Shown here piece after piece: positions 15,961 through 24,952 of a stretch of DNA of 64,000 bases. The translations under genes were made by a program, and so were the position numbers. This stretch comes from JALHSW01 sp963720675 (GTDB taxonomy: Bacteria > Actinomycetota > Acidimicrobiia > IMCC26256 > PALSA-555). The stretch covers positions 62,001 through 126,000 of the forward strand of contig CAVRGH010000010.1 of the NCBI GenBank assembly GCA_963720675.1, given 5' to 3'. The first letter of the stretch is position 1; each line of letters opens with the position of its first letter. The notes under the pieces are model-generated. The model was not told the DNA's origin, ran no database searches, and was given only the letters and a program-made list of their open reading frames with translations.

Positions 15961-17433
15961 ATGGGCGGGACCGAGCGACTGGAACGGCAACACCAGGGCG
16001 GTCGACTCGACGCCCGCGCCCGGGTCGACCACCTCCTCGACGACGGCTCCTTCGTCGAGCTGGGAACACTCGCCGGGTCGGTGCAGCGGGGCGCGTCGCC
16101 GATGGCGCCGGCCGATGCGCTGGTCGCCGGCCACGGCCGGATCGACGGCCGACCGGTGCTGGTCGGTGCCGAGGACTTCACCGTCATGGGCGGCTCGATC
16201 GGGCTCGGCACCACCGCCAAGCGCCAGCGCCTCGCCGAGCTCGCCCGCCAGGAACGGCTCCCGCTCGTCATGCTCCTCGAGGGCGCGGGGGAGCGCGCCC
16301 AGAACGCCTTCGAGCGGCGAGGCCGCGCGCCGAACGACCTCCAGACCCTGGCCGGGCTGTCGGGGCTGGTGCCCACGGTGTGCGTGGTGATGGGTGCATC
16401 GGCCGGGCACGGTGCGCTCACCGCGCCGCTCATGGACTTCGTCGTCATGACCGAGCAGGCAGCGATCTTCTCCGCCGGACCGCCGCTCGTGAAGGCGTCG
16501 ATGGGTGAGGACGTCGACAAGCACGAGCTGGGTGGCGCGCCGATCCACACCATCGTGAGCGGCGTGGTCCACAACGCCGCGGCCGACGACCGTGCCGCGC
16601 TCGATCTCGTGCGCAGGTACCTCTCCTACTTCCCGGCGAACGCCTGGGAGCACCCGCCCTCCACGGACCCGTCGGCCGAGGCGGACGTGGCGTCATCGGC
16701 GCGGCGCGCGGTCCCCGAGCTCCTCGACCTCATCCCCGCCGATCCGCGTCGGGGCTACGACGTGCGCGCCGTGCTCGAGGTCGTGCTCGACGCCGACTCC
16801 GTGTTCGAGGTGCAACCCGCGCACGGGCGGCCGATCGTGACCGCGCTCGCCCGACTCGGCGGCACGGCCGTCGCGGTCGTCGCGAACCAGCCCGCGGCGA
16901 AGGCCGGTTCGATCGACGCGGAGTCGGCCGACAAGGCGGCCCACTTCCTCGGCGTCGCCGACGCGTTCCATCTGCCGGTGGTCTTCCTCGCCGACAACCC
17001 CGGCGTGCTCGCGGGCACCGCGTCGGAGCGCAGCGGGATCCTGCGGCACGCAGCGCGCATGTTCGCGGCGCAGCACCGCGTGCGCTCACCGAAGCTGCAC
17101 GTGACGCTCCGCAAGGCGTATGGCTTCGGCTCGTCGTTGATGGCGATGAATCCGTTCGACGACCAGACGGTCACCCTCGCGCTTCCGGGTGCGCGGCTCG
17201 GCGCGATGCCCGCGGAGAGTGGAGCCGACGCCGCCCGACTCGACGCGACCGAGCGCGACGTGCTCGCCCACGCCGAGCTGGGCGGTGCGTACTCGTCGGC
17301 CGACACGATGAGCTACGACGAGGTGGTCGAACCAGCCGAGCTGCGCGACGCACTGCTCGACGCGCTCGAGCTGAGCGCCACGCGCCGCCGTCATCCCGTC
17401 GGTCCGGCCGCGCACCACGGCATCCTGCCCTAG
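15961..17433 (+). CDS. Acyl-CoA carboxylase carboxyltransferase (beta) subunit
   Basis: The 490-residue frame from ATG 15961 has the two-part carboxyltransferase fold: an N-terminal half with GSFVELGTLAG, MGGSIGLGTTAKRQRL and VCVVMGASAGHGALTAPL, and a C-terminal half with AVVANQPAAKAGSID, FLADNPGVLAGT and TLRKAYGFGSSLMAMN. It transfers carboxyl from biotin to an acyl-CoA; the acceptor is unknown. The family N-terminus appears to lie upstream, from a GTG at 15894 (SRDAWQPILDDLADAPG), joined across a one-base shift in the GC run at about 15950-15960. No biotin-carboxylase subunit is in the window, so it must borrow one from elsewhere. Confidence 0.85.
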   Translation: MGGTERLERQHQGGRLDARARVDHLLDDGSFVELGTLAGSVQRGASPMAPADALVAGHGRIDGRPVLVGAEDFTVMGGSIGLGTTAKRQRLAELARQERLPLVMLLEGAGERAQNAFERRGRAPNDLQTLAGLSGLVPTVCVVMGASAGHGALTAPLMDFVVMTEQAAIFSAGPPLVKASMGEDVDKHELGGAPIHTIVSGVVHNAAADDRAALDLVRRYLSYFPANAWEHPPSTDPSAEADVASSARRAVPELLDLIPADPRRGYDVRAVLEVVLDADSVFEVQPAHGRPIVTALARLGGTAVAVVANQPAAKAGSIDAESADKAAHFLGVADAFHLPVVFLADNPGVLAGTASERSGILRHAARMFAAQHRVRSPKLHVTLRKAYGFGSSLMAMNPFDDQTVTLALPGARLGAMPAESGADAARLDATERDVLAHAELGGAYSSADTMSYDEVVEPAELRDALLDALELSATRRRHPVGPAAHHGILP

Positions 17434-17461
17434 CGCGTCGCGCGAGTTCCGCCCGGCCAGA

Positions 17462-17929
17462 TCAGGTCAGGCGGACGAAGGTCGGTGCGACGACGATCTC
17501 GGTCGCCATGCTGTTCGCGATGAAGCACTCGCGGTGGGCGACCTCGCACAGGTGCGCGAGCCGCGACTCGGCGACGTCGCCGCGGACGGTGATGACCGGG
17601 TGCAGCACGATCCGGGTGATCCGGAGCGGGGGATCGTCTTCGGGCATGACACCCTCGGCGGCGTCTTGGTAGCCGGTCACGTCGATGCGGGCCCGGGCCG
17701 CGACCGCGAGGAACGACAGCAGCTGACACGAGGATGCCGCGAGCACCACCAGCTGTTCGGGGTTCAGGTGGCGGGCGTCGCCGCCGAAGGCCGGGTCGCC
17801 GCTGAGGGTGAGTGCCACCGCAGCCGGATCGGCGGCCGCGCCGTGCGTCCGGTCGTACGCCTCGTAGCCGCCGGCCGTGGAGCCTTCCCAGGTGCACTCG
17901 GTCCGGTAGCGGTGCGTCGTCCCGGCCAC
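17462..17929 (-). CDS. OsmC family protein
   Basis: A GTG start at 17929 gives AGTTHRYRTECTWEG and a 155-residue protein. The two redox cysteines of OsmC/Ohr proteins are visible in VLAASSCQLLSFLA and EVAHRECFIANSM. These proteins reduce organic or lipid hydroperoxides with thiol partners, plausibly protecting against by-products of flavin-dependent acyl-CoA oxidation. The start is divergent from the ligase at 17955, with the operator palindrome between them, so both may be controlled together. Confidence 0.82.
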   Translation of the reverse strand: MAGTTHRYRTECTWEGSTAGGYEAYDRTHGAAADPAAVALTLSGDPAFGGDARHLNPEQLVVLAASSCQLLSFLAVAARARIDVTGYQDAAEGVMPEDDPPLRITRIVLHPVITVRGDVAESRLAHLCEVAHRECFIANSMATEIVVAPTFVRLT

Positions 17930-17933
17930 GTAC

Positions 17934-17949
17934 CTGACACTAGTGTCAG
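17934..17949. promoter_or_regulatory. Predicted operator, perfect palindrome CTGAC-N6-GTCAG
   Basis: CTGACACTAGTGTCAG is a perfect 16-bp palindrome occupying most of the 25-bp gap between the divergent OsmC and ligase starts. A repressor here would block both promoters and both translation-start regions. The upstream in-frame GTG at 17943 lies inside the palindrome, which argues for the ligase start at 17955. Confidence 0.65.
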
Positions 17950-17954
17950 GCGCC

Positions 17955-19562
17955 GTGAGCTCCCTCGGTGATCACAGCACGGTGCTCGACGCGCTCGCGC
18001 ACCGCCTCGCCCAGGATCCCGACGGCCCGTACCTCGACTTCGAGGGCGACGCGTACACCGCGCGCGAGATCGACCGGGCCAGCAACCGCCTCGCCCACGC
18101 CCTCGCCGACCTCGGTGTGGTCCGCGGCGATCGCGTGGCGACGCTGCTCGAGAACACCCCGGCCCAGGTCATCTCCTTCTTCGGCACCCTGAAGCTCGGC
18201 GCCGTCCAGGTGCCGATCAACACCGCCTACAAGGGCGAGTTCCTCCGCCATCAGCTCGCGGACTCGGCCTCCCGCGTCCTCGTGGTGCAGGGCGACTTCG
18301 CGAGCCGGGTGAGCATCGTCGCGGATGCCGGCCTGCCCGACCTGGCCGCGTGCGTCGTGGTCGGGACGCCCGACGAGCCGGTGGCCGGCGTCACGACCCA
18401 CGACTGGGACGGCGTGCTCGACGCGGCCTCGGACGCCGCGCCACCCGACGTCGGGGTCGGCCCGAGCGACCTCGCGTGCTTCATCTACACGGCGGGGACG
18501 ACCGGTCCGTCGAAGGGGTGCATGCTCCCGCAGCACTACATCGTCGCCCTCTCCGACCAGATCGCGCGAGCGTGGCAGCGGCGTCCCGACGACGTCGTGC
18601 TCACGCCGCTGCCGCTCTTCCACTTCAACGCGATCTCCATCTGTGTGGTGGGGACGCTGGTCGTCGGCGGCAGCGCGGCGATCGCCCGGCGCTTCTCGGT
18701 GTCGAAGTTCTGGCCCGAGGTGCGCCGGACGGGTGCGACGATGGTGTCGCTGCTCGGATCGCTGGCGATCCTGATCGCGGACGCCGCCGACCACCCCGAC
18801 CAGGCGGGCCACCAGCTGCGCCTGTGTGCAGCTGCGCCGATCCCACCGTCGACCGACGAGATCTGGCGCGAGCGGTTCGGATGCGCGACCTTCAGCGGCG
18901 GCTACGGGCTGACGGAGGCATCACTCATCGGGATGCTCCCGGCGGGCGAGACCAACAAGCCCGGCGCGGCCGGGAAGCCCAACGCCCACGACTTCGAGGT
19001 GCGGCTGGTCGACGACCAGGATGCCGAGGTGGCCGTTGGCGAGATCGGCGAGATCGTCGCGCGCCCCATGCGCCCCAACCTCATGTTCACCGGGTACTGG
19101 GGCCGGCCCGAGGACACGCTCGCCGTGCTCCGCAACCTGTGGTTCCACACCGGCGACCTCGGCCGCCTCGACGACGACGGCTTCCTCTACTTCGTCGACC
19201 GCAAGAAGGACTACCTGCGGCGCCGGGGCGAGAACATCTCGAGCTTCGAGATGGAGAAGATCTTCCACGGCCACACCGAGCTCGACGACGTCGCGGTGCA
19301 CTCGGTGCCGAGCGACCTGGGTGAGGACGAGGTCAAGGTCACCGCGATCGTCGCCGCCGGTTCCGATCTGACCGAAGCAGACCTGTGCCGCTGGGCGATC
19401 GACCACGTGCCGTACTTCGCGGTGCCGCGGTTCATCGAGTTCCGCAAGGACCTTCCGCGCAACCCGGTCGGGCGCGTCCTGAAGTACGAGCTGCGTGATG
19501 ACGGGGTCACCGCGACGACGTGGGACCGGGAAGCGTCCGACGTGACCTTCGAGCGCCGCTAA
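17955..19562 (+). CDS. Acyl-CoA synthetase (crotonobetaine/carnitine-CoA ligase-like)
   Basis: The 535-residue ANL enzyme has P-loop IYTAGTTGPSKGCMLP, GYGLTEAS, hinge LWFHTGDLGRLDDDG, A8 loop DRKKDYLRRRGENISS and the terminal lysine in PRNPVGRVLKYELRDDG. The RRRGENISSFEMEKI stretch is typical of CaiC-like and mycobacterial FadD17-type ligases. It forms an acyl-CoA from an unknown acid. The start follows the operator by five bases, implying very short leader RNA or leaderless translation. Confidence 0.88.
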   Translation: MSSLGDHSTVLDALAHRLAQDPDGPYLDFEGDAYTAREIDRASNRLAHALADLGVVRGDRVATLLENTPAQVISFFGTLKLGAVQVPINTAYKGEFLRHQLADSASRVLVVQGDFASRVSIVADAGLPDLAACVVVGTPDEPVAGVTTHDWDGVLDAASDAAPPDVGVGPSDLACFIYTAGTTGPSKGCMLPQHYIVALSDQIARAWQRRPDDVVLTPLPLFHFNAISICVVGTLVVGGSAAIARRFSVSKFWPEVRRTGATMVSLLGSLAILIADAADHPDQAGHQLRLCAAAPIPPSTDEIWRERFGCATFSGGYGLTEASLIGMLPAGETNKPGAAGKPNAHDFEVRLVDDQDAEVAVGEIGEIVARPMRPNLMFTGYWGRPEDTLAVLRNLWFHTGDLGRLDDDGFLYFVDRKKDYLRRRGENISSFEMEKIFHGHTELDDVAVHSVPSDLGEDEVKVTAIVAAGSDLTEADLCRWAIDHVPYFAVPRFIEFRKDLPRNPVGRVLKYELRDDGVTATTWDREASDVTFERR

Positions 19563-19583
19563 CCCGCGCGACCAGAGAAGACC

Positions 19584-20354
19584 TCAGGCCTTGCGCACCC
19601 GCCAGATCTCCTCGGCCGGCCACTGCCGGGACCACTCGGGGTCCCACCCTTCGTAGGTCGTCGTCGCTCCTTCGGGCGCGCGCAGCTCGACGAGGTCCTC
19701 GACGATCAGCCCGTGCGCGGTGAACAGGCGAATCCACTCGCCGTAGGGGATCTGGAAGTCGATCGTGCCTTCGGACTCGTAGCGCCCGCTGCCGAAGTAC
19801 GGCGCGTGCAGCTTGCGGCTCGGTCGGTCCTTCCGGTCGTTCCAGGTGAGGTAGTGCAGGATCGTCGACTTGCTGAACACGAGCCGACCGCCCCGGCGCA
19901 GCACGCGCGCCGCTTCGGGGACCGAGCCCTGCGGGTCGCAGAACGACATCGCGCCGTGATCACAGAACACGAGGTCGAACGACTCGTCGCGAAAGGGGAG
20001 CGACTCGCCGCTCGCGCAGGTCAGCGGGAGGTCCACCGCGGCGACCGCACGGGCACGGCAGGCATGCTCGAGCTGACCGCGCGACTGGTCCAGGCCGACG
20101 CACCGCGCGCCGTCACGCTGGAGCGCGATGGACCACTGCGCACCGCCGCACCCGAGCTCGAGCACGTCGTGGCCGCGGGTGTCGCCGAGCGCACGGAGCT
20201 CGTCCTCGGGGATGCCCCACACACCCCAGGTGCGACCCCTGGCGAGCTGCTCGCCGTGCACCTCCTGATAGGCGTCGGCGTCGGCGTCCCAGAACTCGCG
20301 GTTGCGGCGCTCGTGGTCGGGCTGGTCGGACTCCCGGTCGGGAGCTCGCGTCAC
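19584..20354 (-). CDS. Class I SAM-dependent methyltransferase
   Basis: A GTG at 20354 overlaps the upstream stop (GTGA) and gives a 256-residue protein containing NREFWDADADAYQEVHG, a common N-terminal helix of this methyltransferase group. SAM motif I is VLELGCGGAQWSIAL, the acidic end of strand 2 is VGLDQSRGQ, and motif III lies in VLRRGGRLVFSKST. The C-terminal part (YFGSGRYESEGTIDFQIPYG) resembles uncharacterised actinobacterial methyltransferases. The acceptor substrate is unknown. It converges with the ligase 21 bp away. Confidence 0.82.
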   Translation of the reverse strand: MTRAPDRESDQPDHERRNREFWDADADAYQEVHGEQLARGRTWGVWGIPEDELRALGDTRGHDVLELGCGGAQWSIALQRDGARCVGLDQSRGQLEHACRARAVAAVDLPLTCASGESLPFRDESFDLVFCDHGAMSFCDPQGSVPEAARVLRRGGRLVFSKSTILHYLTWNDRKDRPSRKLHAPYFGSGRYESEGTIDFQIPYGEWIRLFTAHGLIVEDLVELRAPEGATTTYEGWDPEWSRQWPAEEIWRVRKA

Positions 20355-20761
20355 GGGCTCTCGTCGAGGAGCTTCTCGCGATCCGCGCGCTCCTTCTTCC
20401 ACTCCTCGAGGAAGGCGTCCCGGCCCTTGGCTGCAGCAGCGCCGGCCTTGCCGAGCGCGGTCTGGACCTCGGACGCGAGCTTCGAGAACGCGTCGCCGAG
20501 CTCGTCGACGACCTGCTCGGCCTGCTTCGCCACCGACTTCCACGCGTCGGCGCCGGCCTCCTGGGCCTCGTCGAGCTTCACCTTGGCCTTGCCCTCCCGG
20601 CCGCGGAGCCCCTCGACGCCCTGCTGGAGGCGGTCGCGGGCCTCGGCCTGGGCGAGGTCGGCCTGCACGCGCAGCTCGTCGACCTGGCCCTTGATCTTGT
20701 CGAGGGCGCTGCGGGCCTGGGCTTGGTAACGGTCACGTGCGCTCTGCGTTTCGTCGGCCAT
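20351..20761 (-). CDS. Alanine/lysine-rich coiled-coil protein, unknown function
   Basis: The 136-residue protein starts MADETQSARDRYQAQARSAL and is almost entirely heptad-like helix, rich in Ala, Glu, Lys and Gln, without aromatic core or cysteine. It resembles the apolipophorin/LEA-like or histone-like helical proteins common in actinobacteria. I do not assign a family. It is translationally coupled to the methyltransferase by a four-base overlap. Confidence 0.65.
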   Translation of the reverse strand: MADETQSARDRYQAQARSALDKIKGQVDELRVQADLAQAEARDRLQQGVEGLRGREGKAKVKLDEAQEAGADAWKSVAKQAEQVVDELGDAFSKLASEVQTALGKAGAAAAKGRDAFLEEWKKERADREKLLDESP

Positions 20762-20800
20762 GGGGAGCTCCTCTGTCGGTGCAGTGAGTGCGCTAGGTGT

Positions 20801-21523
20801 TCAGGGTGTGGATCGGGCGAGGTCGATGAGCAGGTCGGCGACGAGGTCGGGTCGGGCCAGGAACGGGGAATGACCAGTGTCCCACTCCACGGTTCGGGTG
20901 CATCGCCGCGCGAGCACGTGTTGGAGTGCGGGTGGGACGGCCTGGTCGGCGACACACACCGCGTACGTCGAGGGGACGCTGCGCCATGCTGCGGCCGTCG
21001 CGACGCCGGCGAGCTCGGCCAGCGCCTGGGTGTCGAGACGCGCCACCGCCGCGGTCGCGTCGTCCGGCGAGCAGTCCTGGTAGAGCGCCGGGATCGCCAG
21101 GTCGGGGTCGAGGGTGACCGCGCCGCTTTCGTCGAAGCGCAGCGCGTCGGCGAGCAGGCTCGCGGACTCGACGTCGGGAAGCGCTCCGGGCGCGGCGTTG
21201 GTGCACGACTCCCCGACGTCGAGGCAGAACGCCGAGATGAACACGAGGTGTCGGACGTCGCGGTTGTCGGCCGCACCCTGGCTCACCACCGCGCCGCCGT
21301 AGGAATGGCCACACACGACGGTCGGGCCCTCGATCGCCGCGAGAGTACGGGTGAGGGCCTGCGCGTCGGTCGCGAGATCCCCGAGGGGTTCGGCGCTCTC
21401 GCCGTGTCCGGGCAGGTCGAGTGCGAGGCTCGGGACGCCGGCTGCGTCGAGCCGGGCCGTGACTGCTTCCCAGCACCACGCGCCGTGCCACGCCCCGTGG
21501 ACGAGGACCACGGTCGCGGTCAT
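20801..21523 (-). CDS. Alpha/beta hydrolase
   Basis: A start at 21523 overlapping the upstream gene as ATGA gives MTATVVLVHGAWHGAWCWEA and a 240-residue protein. The oxyanion motif is HGAWHG, the nucleophile is in CGHSYGGAVV and the catalytic His in EWDTGHSPFLARPD. It is of the EstA/salicylate-esterase (MKS1-like) type. It follows a small membrane protein and an amidohydrolase in one operon-like string. Confidence 0.85.
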   Translation of the reverse strand: MTATVVLVHGAWHGAWCWEAVTARLDAAGVPSLALDLPGHGESAEPLGDLATDAQALTRTLAAIEGPTVVCGHSYGGAVVSQGAADNRDVRHLVFISAFCLDVGESCTNAAPGALPDVESASLLADALRFDESGAVTLDPDLAIPALYQDCSPDDATAAVARLDTQALAELAGVATAAAWRSVPSTYAVCVADQAVPPALQHVLARRCTRTVEWDTGHSPFLARPDLVADLLIDLARSTP

Positions 21524-21789
21524 GACGCGGTCCTGCGCTCGTCGAGCTGGCGCTGCTCCCAGCGCCGGGTGAACGGTGCCGCGGCGAACCCCAGCACCCA
21601 GGCGGTGAGGATCATCGCCCACAGCTCGACGCCGTAGAGCCACATGAGGAACGCGACCGAGCAGAACGCGATCAGTGCGTCGACCGCGACGTGGACGAGG
21701 TACGGCCGGGGCTCAGTGCGCAGGGGGCGGGCGCCAGGGCCGTCGCCGCGGCCGTTGCTCCGCCCGTTCCCCGATGCGTCGTCGTTCAC
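21520..21789 (-). CDS. Small membrane protein, unknown function
   Basis: A GTG at 21789 overlaps the amidohydrolase stop (GTGA) and encodes 89 residues. The N-terminal 30 residues are polar and Gly/Arg/Asn-rich. Two hydrophobic helices follow (VAVDALIAFCSVAFLMWL and AMILTAWVLGFAAAPF), then a basic tail RRWEQRQLDERRTAS. It is probably a two-helix inner-membrane protein. Position between an amidohydrolase and a hydrolase suggests co-expression only. Confidence 0.65.
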   Translation of the reverse strand: MNDDASGNGRSNGRGDGPGARPLRTEPRPYLVHVAVDALIAFCSVAFLMWLYGVELWAMILTAWVLGFAAAPFTRRWEQRQLDERRTAS

Positions 21790-23065
21790 GCGGTGGGGTG
21801 GAGCTCGTTGATCTTCACGCCCTTGCGGTGTGCAAAGCGCCGGCCCTTCGCGACGGGTGCGGTGTCGACGCCGACCGCTTCCGCGCGCAGCGCACCGACC
21901 CTGCATTGCTCCCGGGGGCGGATCGCGAACGGGTCGTACTGGAACTCACGCATGGCGTTGAGGTGCGTCATGGCATCGATCTCGGCGTCGGTGAGGTCGG
22001 TTGCCGCGAACTCCTCCGCGAGGGCCTCGGGCGCGGTGGGCCAGTTGGCGTCGGAGTGCGGGTAGTCGGTCTCGACGGTGACGTGCTCGATCCCGATGTG
22101 GTCGCGCACGAGCTGCAGCCCGACCTTGTCGGAGATGAAGCACAGGATGATGTGGTCCATGAAGAACTCGGCCGCGGACTGCGATCCGAAGTCGGCGCCG
22201 GTCCAGGCCTTGTGGGTCTGGTACGAGTGCTCGAGCCGCTCGAGGAAGTAGGGCACCCAACCGATCCCGCCCTCCGACAGCGCGATCTTCACGTCGGGGA
22301 ACTTGCGCCAGATCGGGGAGTGAGCGAGGTCGGCCGCGCACTGCACGAGTGCCATCGGCTGGAGGACGATCATCACGTCCATCGGCGCGTCGGGCGCGGT
22401 GACGACGAGCTGGCTCGACGACCCGATGTGCATGCACACGACGGTGCCGGTGTCGGAGCACGCCTTCCACACCGGGTCCCACGTGTCGGAGTGGAGGCTC
22501 GGGAGACCGAGCGGGACCGGGTTCTCCGGGAACGTGATCGCGTGGCAGCCCTTCTTCGCGACTCGGCGGATCTCCCGCGCGGTGGCCTCGGGGTCCCAGA
22601 TCGCCGGGATCGCGAGGGGATGAACCGTTCGGGTGCGTATCCGCACCACTCGTCGATGTGCCAGTCGTTGTAGGCCTCGGTGAGGACGAGTGCCGCGGCC
22701 TTGTCGTCGAGCTGGCCGAACACGCGTCCCGCAAAGCCGGGGAGGCTCGGGAAGTTCATCGAGCCGAGGACGCCGTTGGCGCTCATGTCGAGGACGCGCT
22801 TCTCGACGTCGAAGCAGCCGGCGCGGATCTCGTCGAACGACGTCGGGTCGATCCCGTACTCCTCCCGCGGGCGTCCGGCCACGGCGTTGAGCCCGATGTT
22901 GGGGATCTCGGTCCCCGAGAAGTTCCAGACGTCGGAGCCGTCCTCCTTCTGGACGACATGCGGCGCGAGGTCCTGGTACTTCTTGGGCAGGTGCCGCTCG
23001 AACATGTCGGGCGGCTCGACCACGTGGTCGTCGACGCTCACGATGATCATGTCGTCCATCTGCAC
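21786..23065 (-). CDS. Amidohydrolase family protein (COG2159 type), frameshifted
   Basis: The start is GTG 23065 (or ATG 23059) behind an AGAGGGGG Shine-Dalgarno. The first part reads MDDMIIVSVDDHVVEPPDMF with the DxHxxEP metal-binding pattern and continues to CGYAPERFIP. At about 22612-22625 (a GGGG run) the frame changes and the protein proceeds as LAIPAIWDPEATAREIRRVA to HVTVETDYPHSDANWP and a tail ending NELHPTA. Repaired length is about 426 residues. The family includes decarboxylases and hydrolases acting on aromatic or CoA-linked acids. A paralogue lies at 29007-30182. Confidence 0.75.
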
Positions 23066-23172
23066 GGCAGACCCCCTCTCTCGATGCGCCCCGCCATGAT
23101 GCCGCGCTCTCCGAATGACCGGACGACGCGCCGACGCACGCGTCAGGCTACCGCCGCCCGGTTCGCGGAGCG

Positions 23173-24349
23173 TCAGGCCGCCGCCTCGTCGGGTGGGGCT
23201 CGGAGGCTCCAGGTGCCGTCGTGGTGATCCTCGATCGCGTGGTGGCGGTCGTGGATGAGGTGGTGGTGCTGGTCGCAGACGATGCCGAGCTCGGCGTAGG
23301 TGGTGCGGTGGGTCTCGCCGTAGGGCTCGGTGTGGTGACGGTGCAGACCGATCGTGCGGTCACACCCGCGGATCTTGCAGGTGCGGTCCGCGGACCGCGA
23401 TGGCGATCTTCAGCGCCTTGGGGACGTGGCGGGTCGGGCTCACGACGGTCTGGACGTCGACGCCGTCGGTGATGACGAGCTGGAGGAGCCCGTGGGAGAG
23501 GACGTCGCGGGCGTGGGCGACGGGGACGGGACCGACGCCGGGGATCTCACACGTCTCACCGGGCCGCACCTTGCCGTCGAGGAGTGAACCGAGCGACGAC
23601 CATGACGGTGCCGGCCGGGTTCGACTTGGTGCGTTGGTGGTGTCGGCTCCGTGCTCGGCGAGTTCGATCATGGCGTCGAAGCGGTACGCCTCGCGAGCCT
23701 CGTGCTCGCCCGACCGCCGGGCTTCCTCGAAGTGGGCCTGCTCGAGGGGCTCGAGCGCGTGGAGGAGCTTGGCGACCTCCTCGGTGGGGCCCGAGAAGGT
23801 GCCCCGAGTGGCGAAGCCTTCGGTGAACGTGCGGAGGTGCCGCTCGGCCTTCGCGCGCCGGCGGGCCTCGACCTCGTCGCAGGCTGCAGCGATCACCCGC
23901 TCGCGCTCGGCCCGGAGTTCGCGCATCCCGGCCTGCTTCGCGGTGCGGAGCAGGCGTCGTTCCGAGGAGGGGTCGGCCGTGGCGCCGGCGGTGACGTGGG
24001 CGGCCTGCTGGAGGGAGAGCTCACCGGACCGGAGCCGCTCCTCGGTCGCCGGCAGCTCGGTCAGTCGGGTCGCGGTCGCGAACGTCTCGCGGGCCGCGTG
24101 CTCCGATGAGCCGGTCGCCTCCGCGAGCCACTGCTCCGGCGACGCCGCGTGCGAGCGGCCGCGCCACGCGTTCGTGTCGGCCGCGCGCTTGGCGAGCAGC
24201 GCGGTCGCGGCATCGAGCAGCTTGACGCTCTCTGCGGCCGCCTCCGCGAGGCGAGCCGCGTCGCGGCCCTCGAGGCGCGCCGGGTCGAGCTCGGCGACGG
24301 CTTCGCGTGCCAGATCTCTGGACCTGCTCGATCTTGAACATGGCCTCAC
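23173..24349 (-). CDS. DUF222 / HNH endonuclease, frameshifted near the HNH domain
   Basis: The N-terminal DUF222 helical region (DLAREAVAELDPARLEGRD, then many Ala/Glu/Arg-rich helices) reads to IAIAVRG near 23395. The HNH nuclease domain continues in the next frame: CKIRGCDRTIGLHRHHTEP, then a GIVCDQHHHLIH segment, ending at the TGA at 23173. The shift sits at GTCCGCGGACCGC. A second possible shift near 24320 would give the start MFKIEQVQ instead of the GTG at 24349. These proteins occur in many copies in actinobacterial genomes and are often associated with mobile DNA; activity is unproven. Confidence 0.7.
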
Positions 24350-24452
24350 GATGACAGGGGGGTGTGACAGCTACCCCCCGAATCGGGCCCTCCCGCGAAC
24401 ATTTCTTCGAATTTCTTTCGGTCGCGCGGCGCGTCACCTCACGCCGGACCAC

Positions 24453-24929
24453 GTGTCACCCATCGATCGTTCGCGAGCGACGGGGGATCTCGATGACGAC
24501 CAGGCACAGCGCCGCAGACCGGAGGGCTACGACGTCGCGCTCGGCGCGGTGCTCGCCACGTTGCTCGTCGGCTTCGTCCTCGTGGTGGCACGCGAGGTGG
24601 GCGCGACGCTCGACCTCGTCGAAGGAGGCCATGGCGACTCGTACCAGCTGTTCGCGGTGTCGCTCACCGGGCTCGTCGGCGCGGTGTTCGCGCTCGGCAT
24701 GGGGGCAGGGCGTGCGAAACGCCGAAGCTCGAAGCCGGATCCGCTCCGCCGCTTCTTCGCGAGTGCGTACGTTCTCACCTACGTGGTGGCGGGAGCGGTC
24801 GCGCTGCTCGTGTGCCTCGTCCGGCTCGGCTCGTCGACGGCGATCCTGCGCAGCCTGGCGGCGGCCTTCCTGGGGACGGCCGTCGCGGTCACGTCGGCGT
24901 ACTTCGGGGCGGCGCCGGGACGGGACTGA
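24453..24929 (+). CDS. Four-helix membrane protein, unknown function
   Basis: The coding frame ending at 24929 contains four hydrophobic segments: VALGAVLATLLVGFVLVVA, FAVSLTGLVGAVFALGMGAG, YVLTYVVAGAVALLVCLV and LAAAFLGTAVAVTSAYFG. The start is uncertain. A GTG at 24453 gives 158 residues, but a well-spaced GGGGATCTCG-ATG at 24494 in another frame suggests the true start may be MTTRHSAADRR joined by a frameshift. No family recognised. Confidence 0.5.
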   Translation: MSPIDRSRATGDLDDDQAQRRRPEGYDVALGAVLATLLVGFVLVVAREVGATLDLVEGGHGDSYQLFAVSLTGLVGAVFALGMGAGRAKRRSSKPDPLRRFFASAYVLTYVVAGAVALLVCLVRLGSSTAILRSLAAAFLGTAVAVTSAYFGAAPGRD

Positions 24930-24952
24930 CCGTCAGACCTAGCCTGCGCCGT

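Noticed and set aside
17943..17957. Ligase start at GTG 17943
   Set aside because: This codon lies inside the perfect operator palindrome and adds only four residues; GTG 17955 is more plausible.
24926..24936. CTGAC-C-GTCAG upstream of the secreted hydrolase
   Set aside because: The half-sites match but the spacer is one base instead of five or six, incompatible with the same dimeric regulator.
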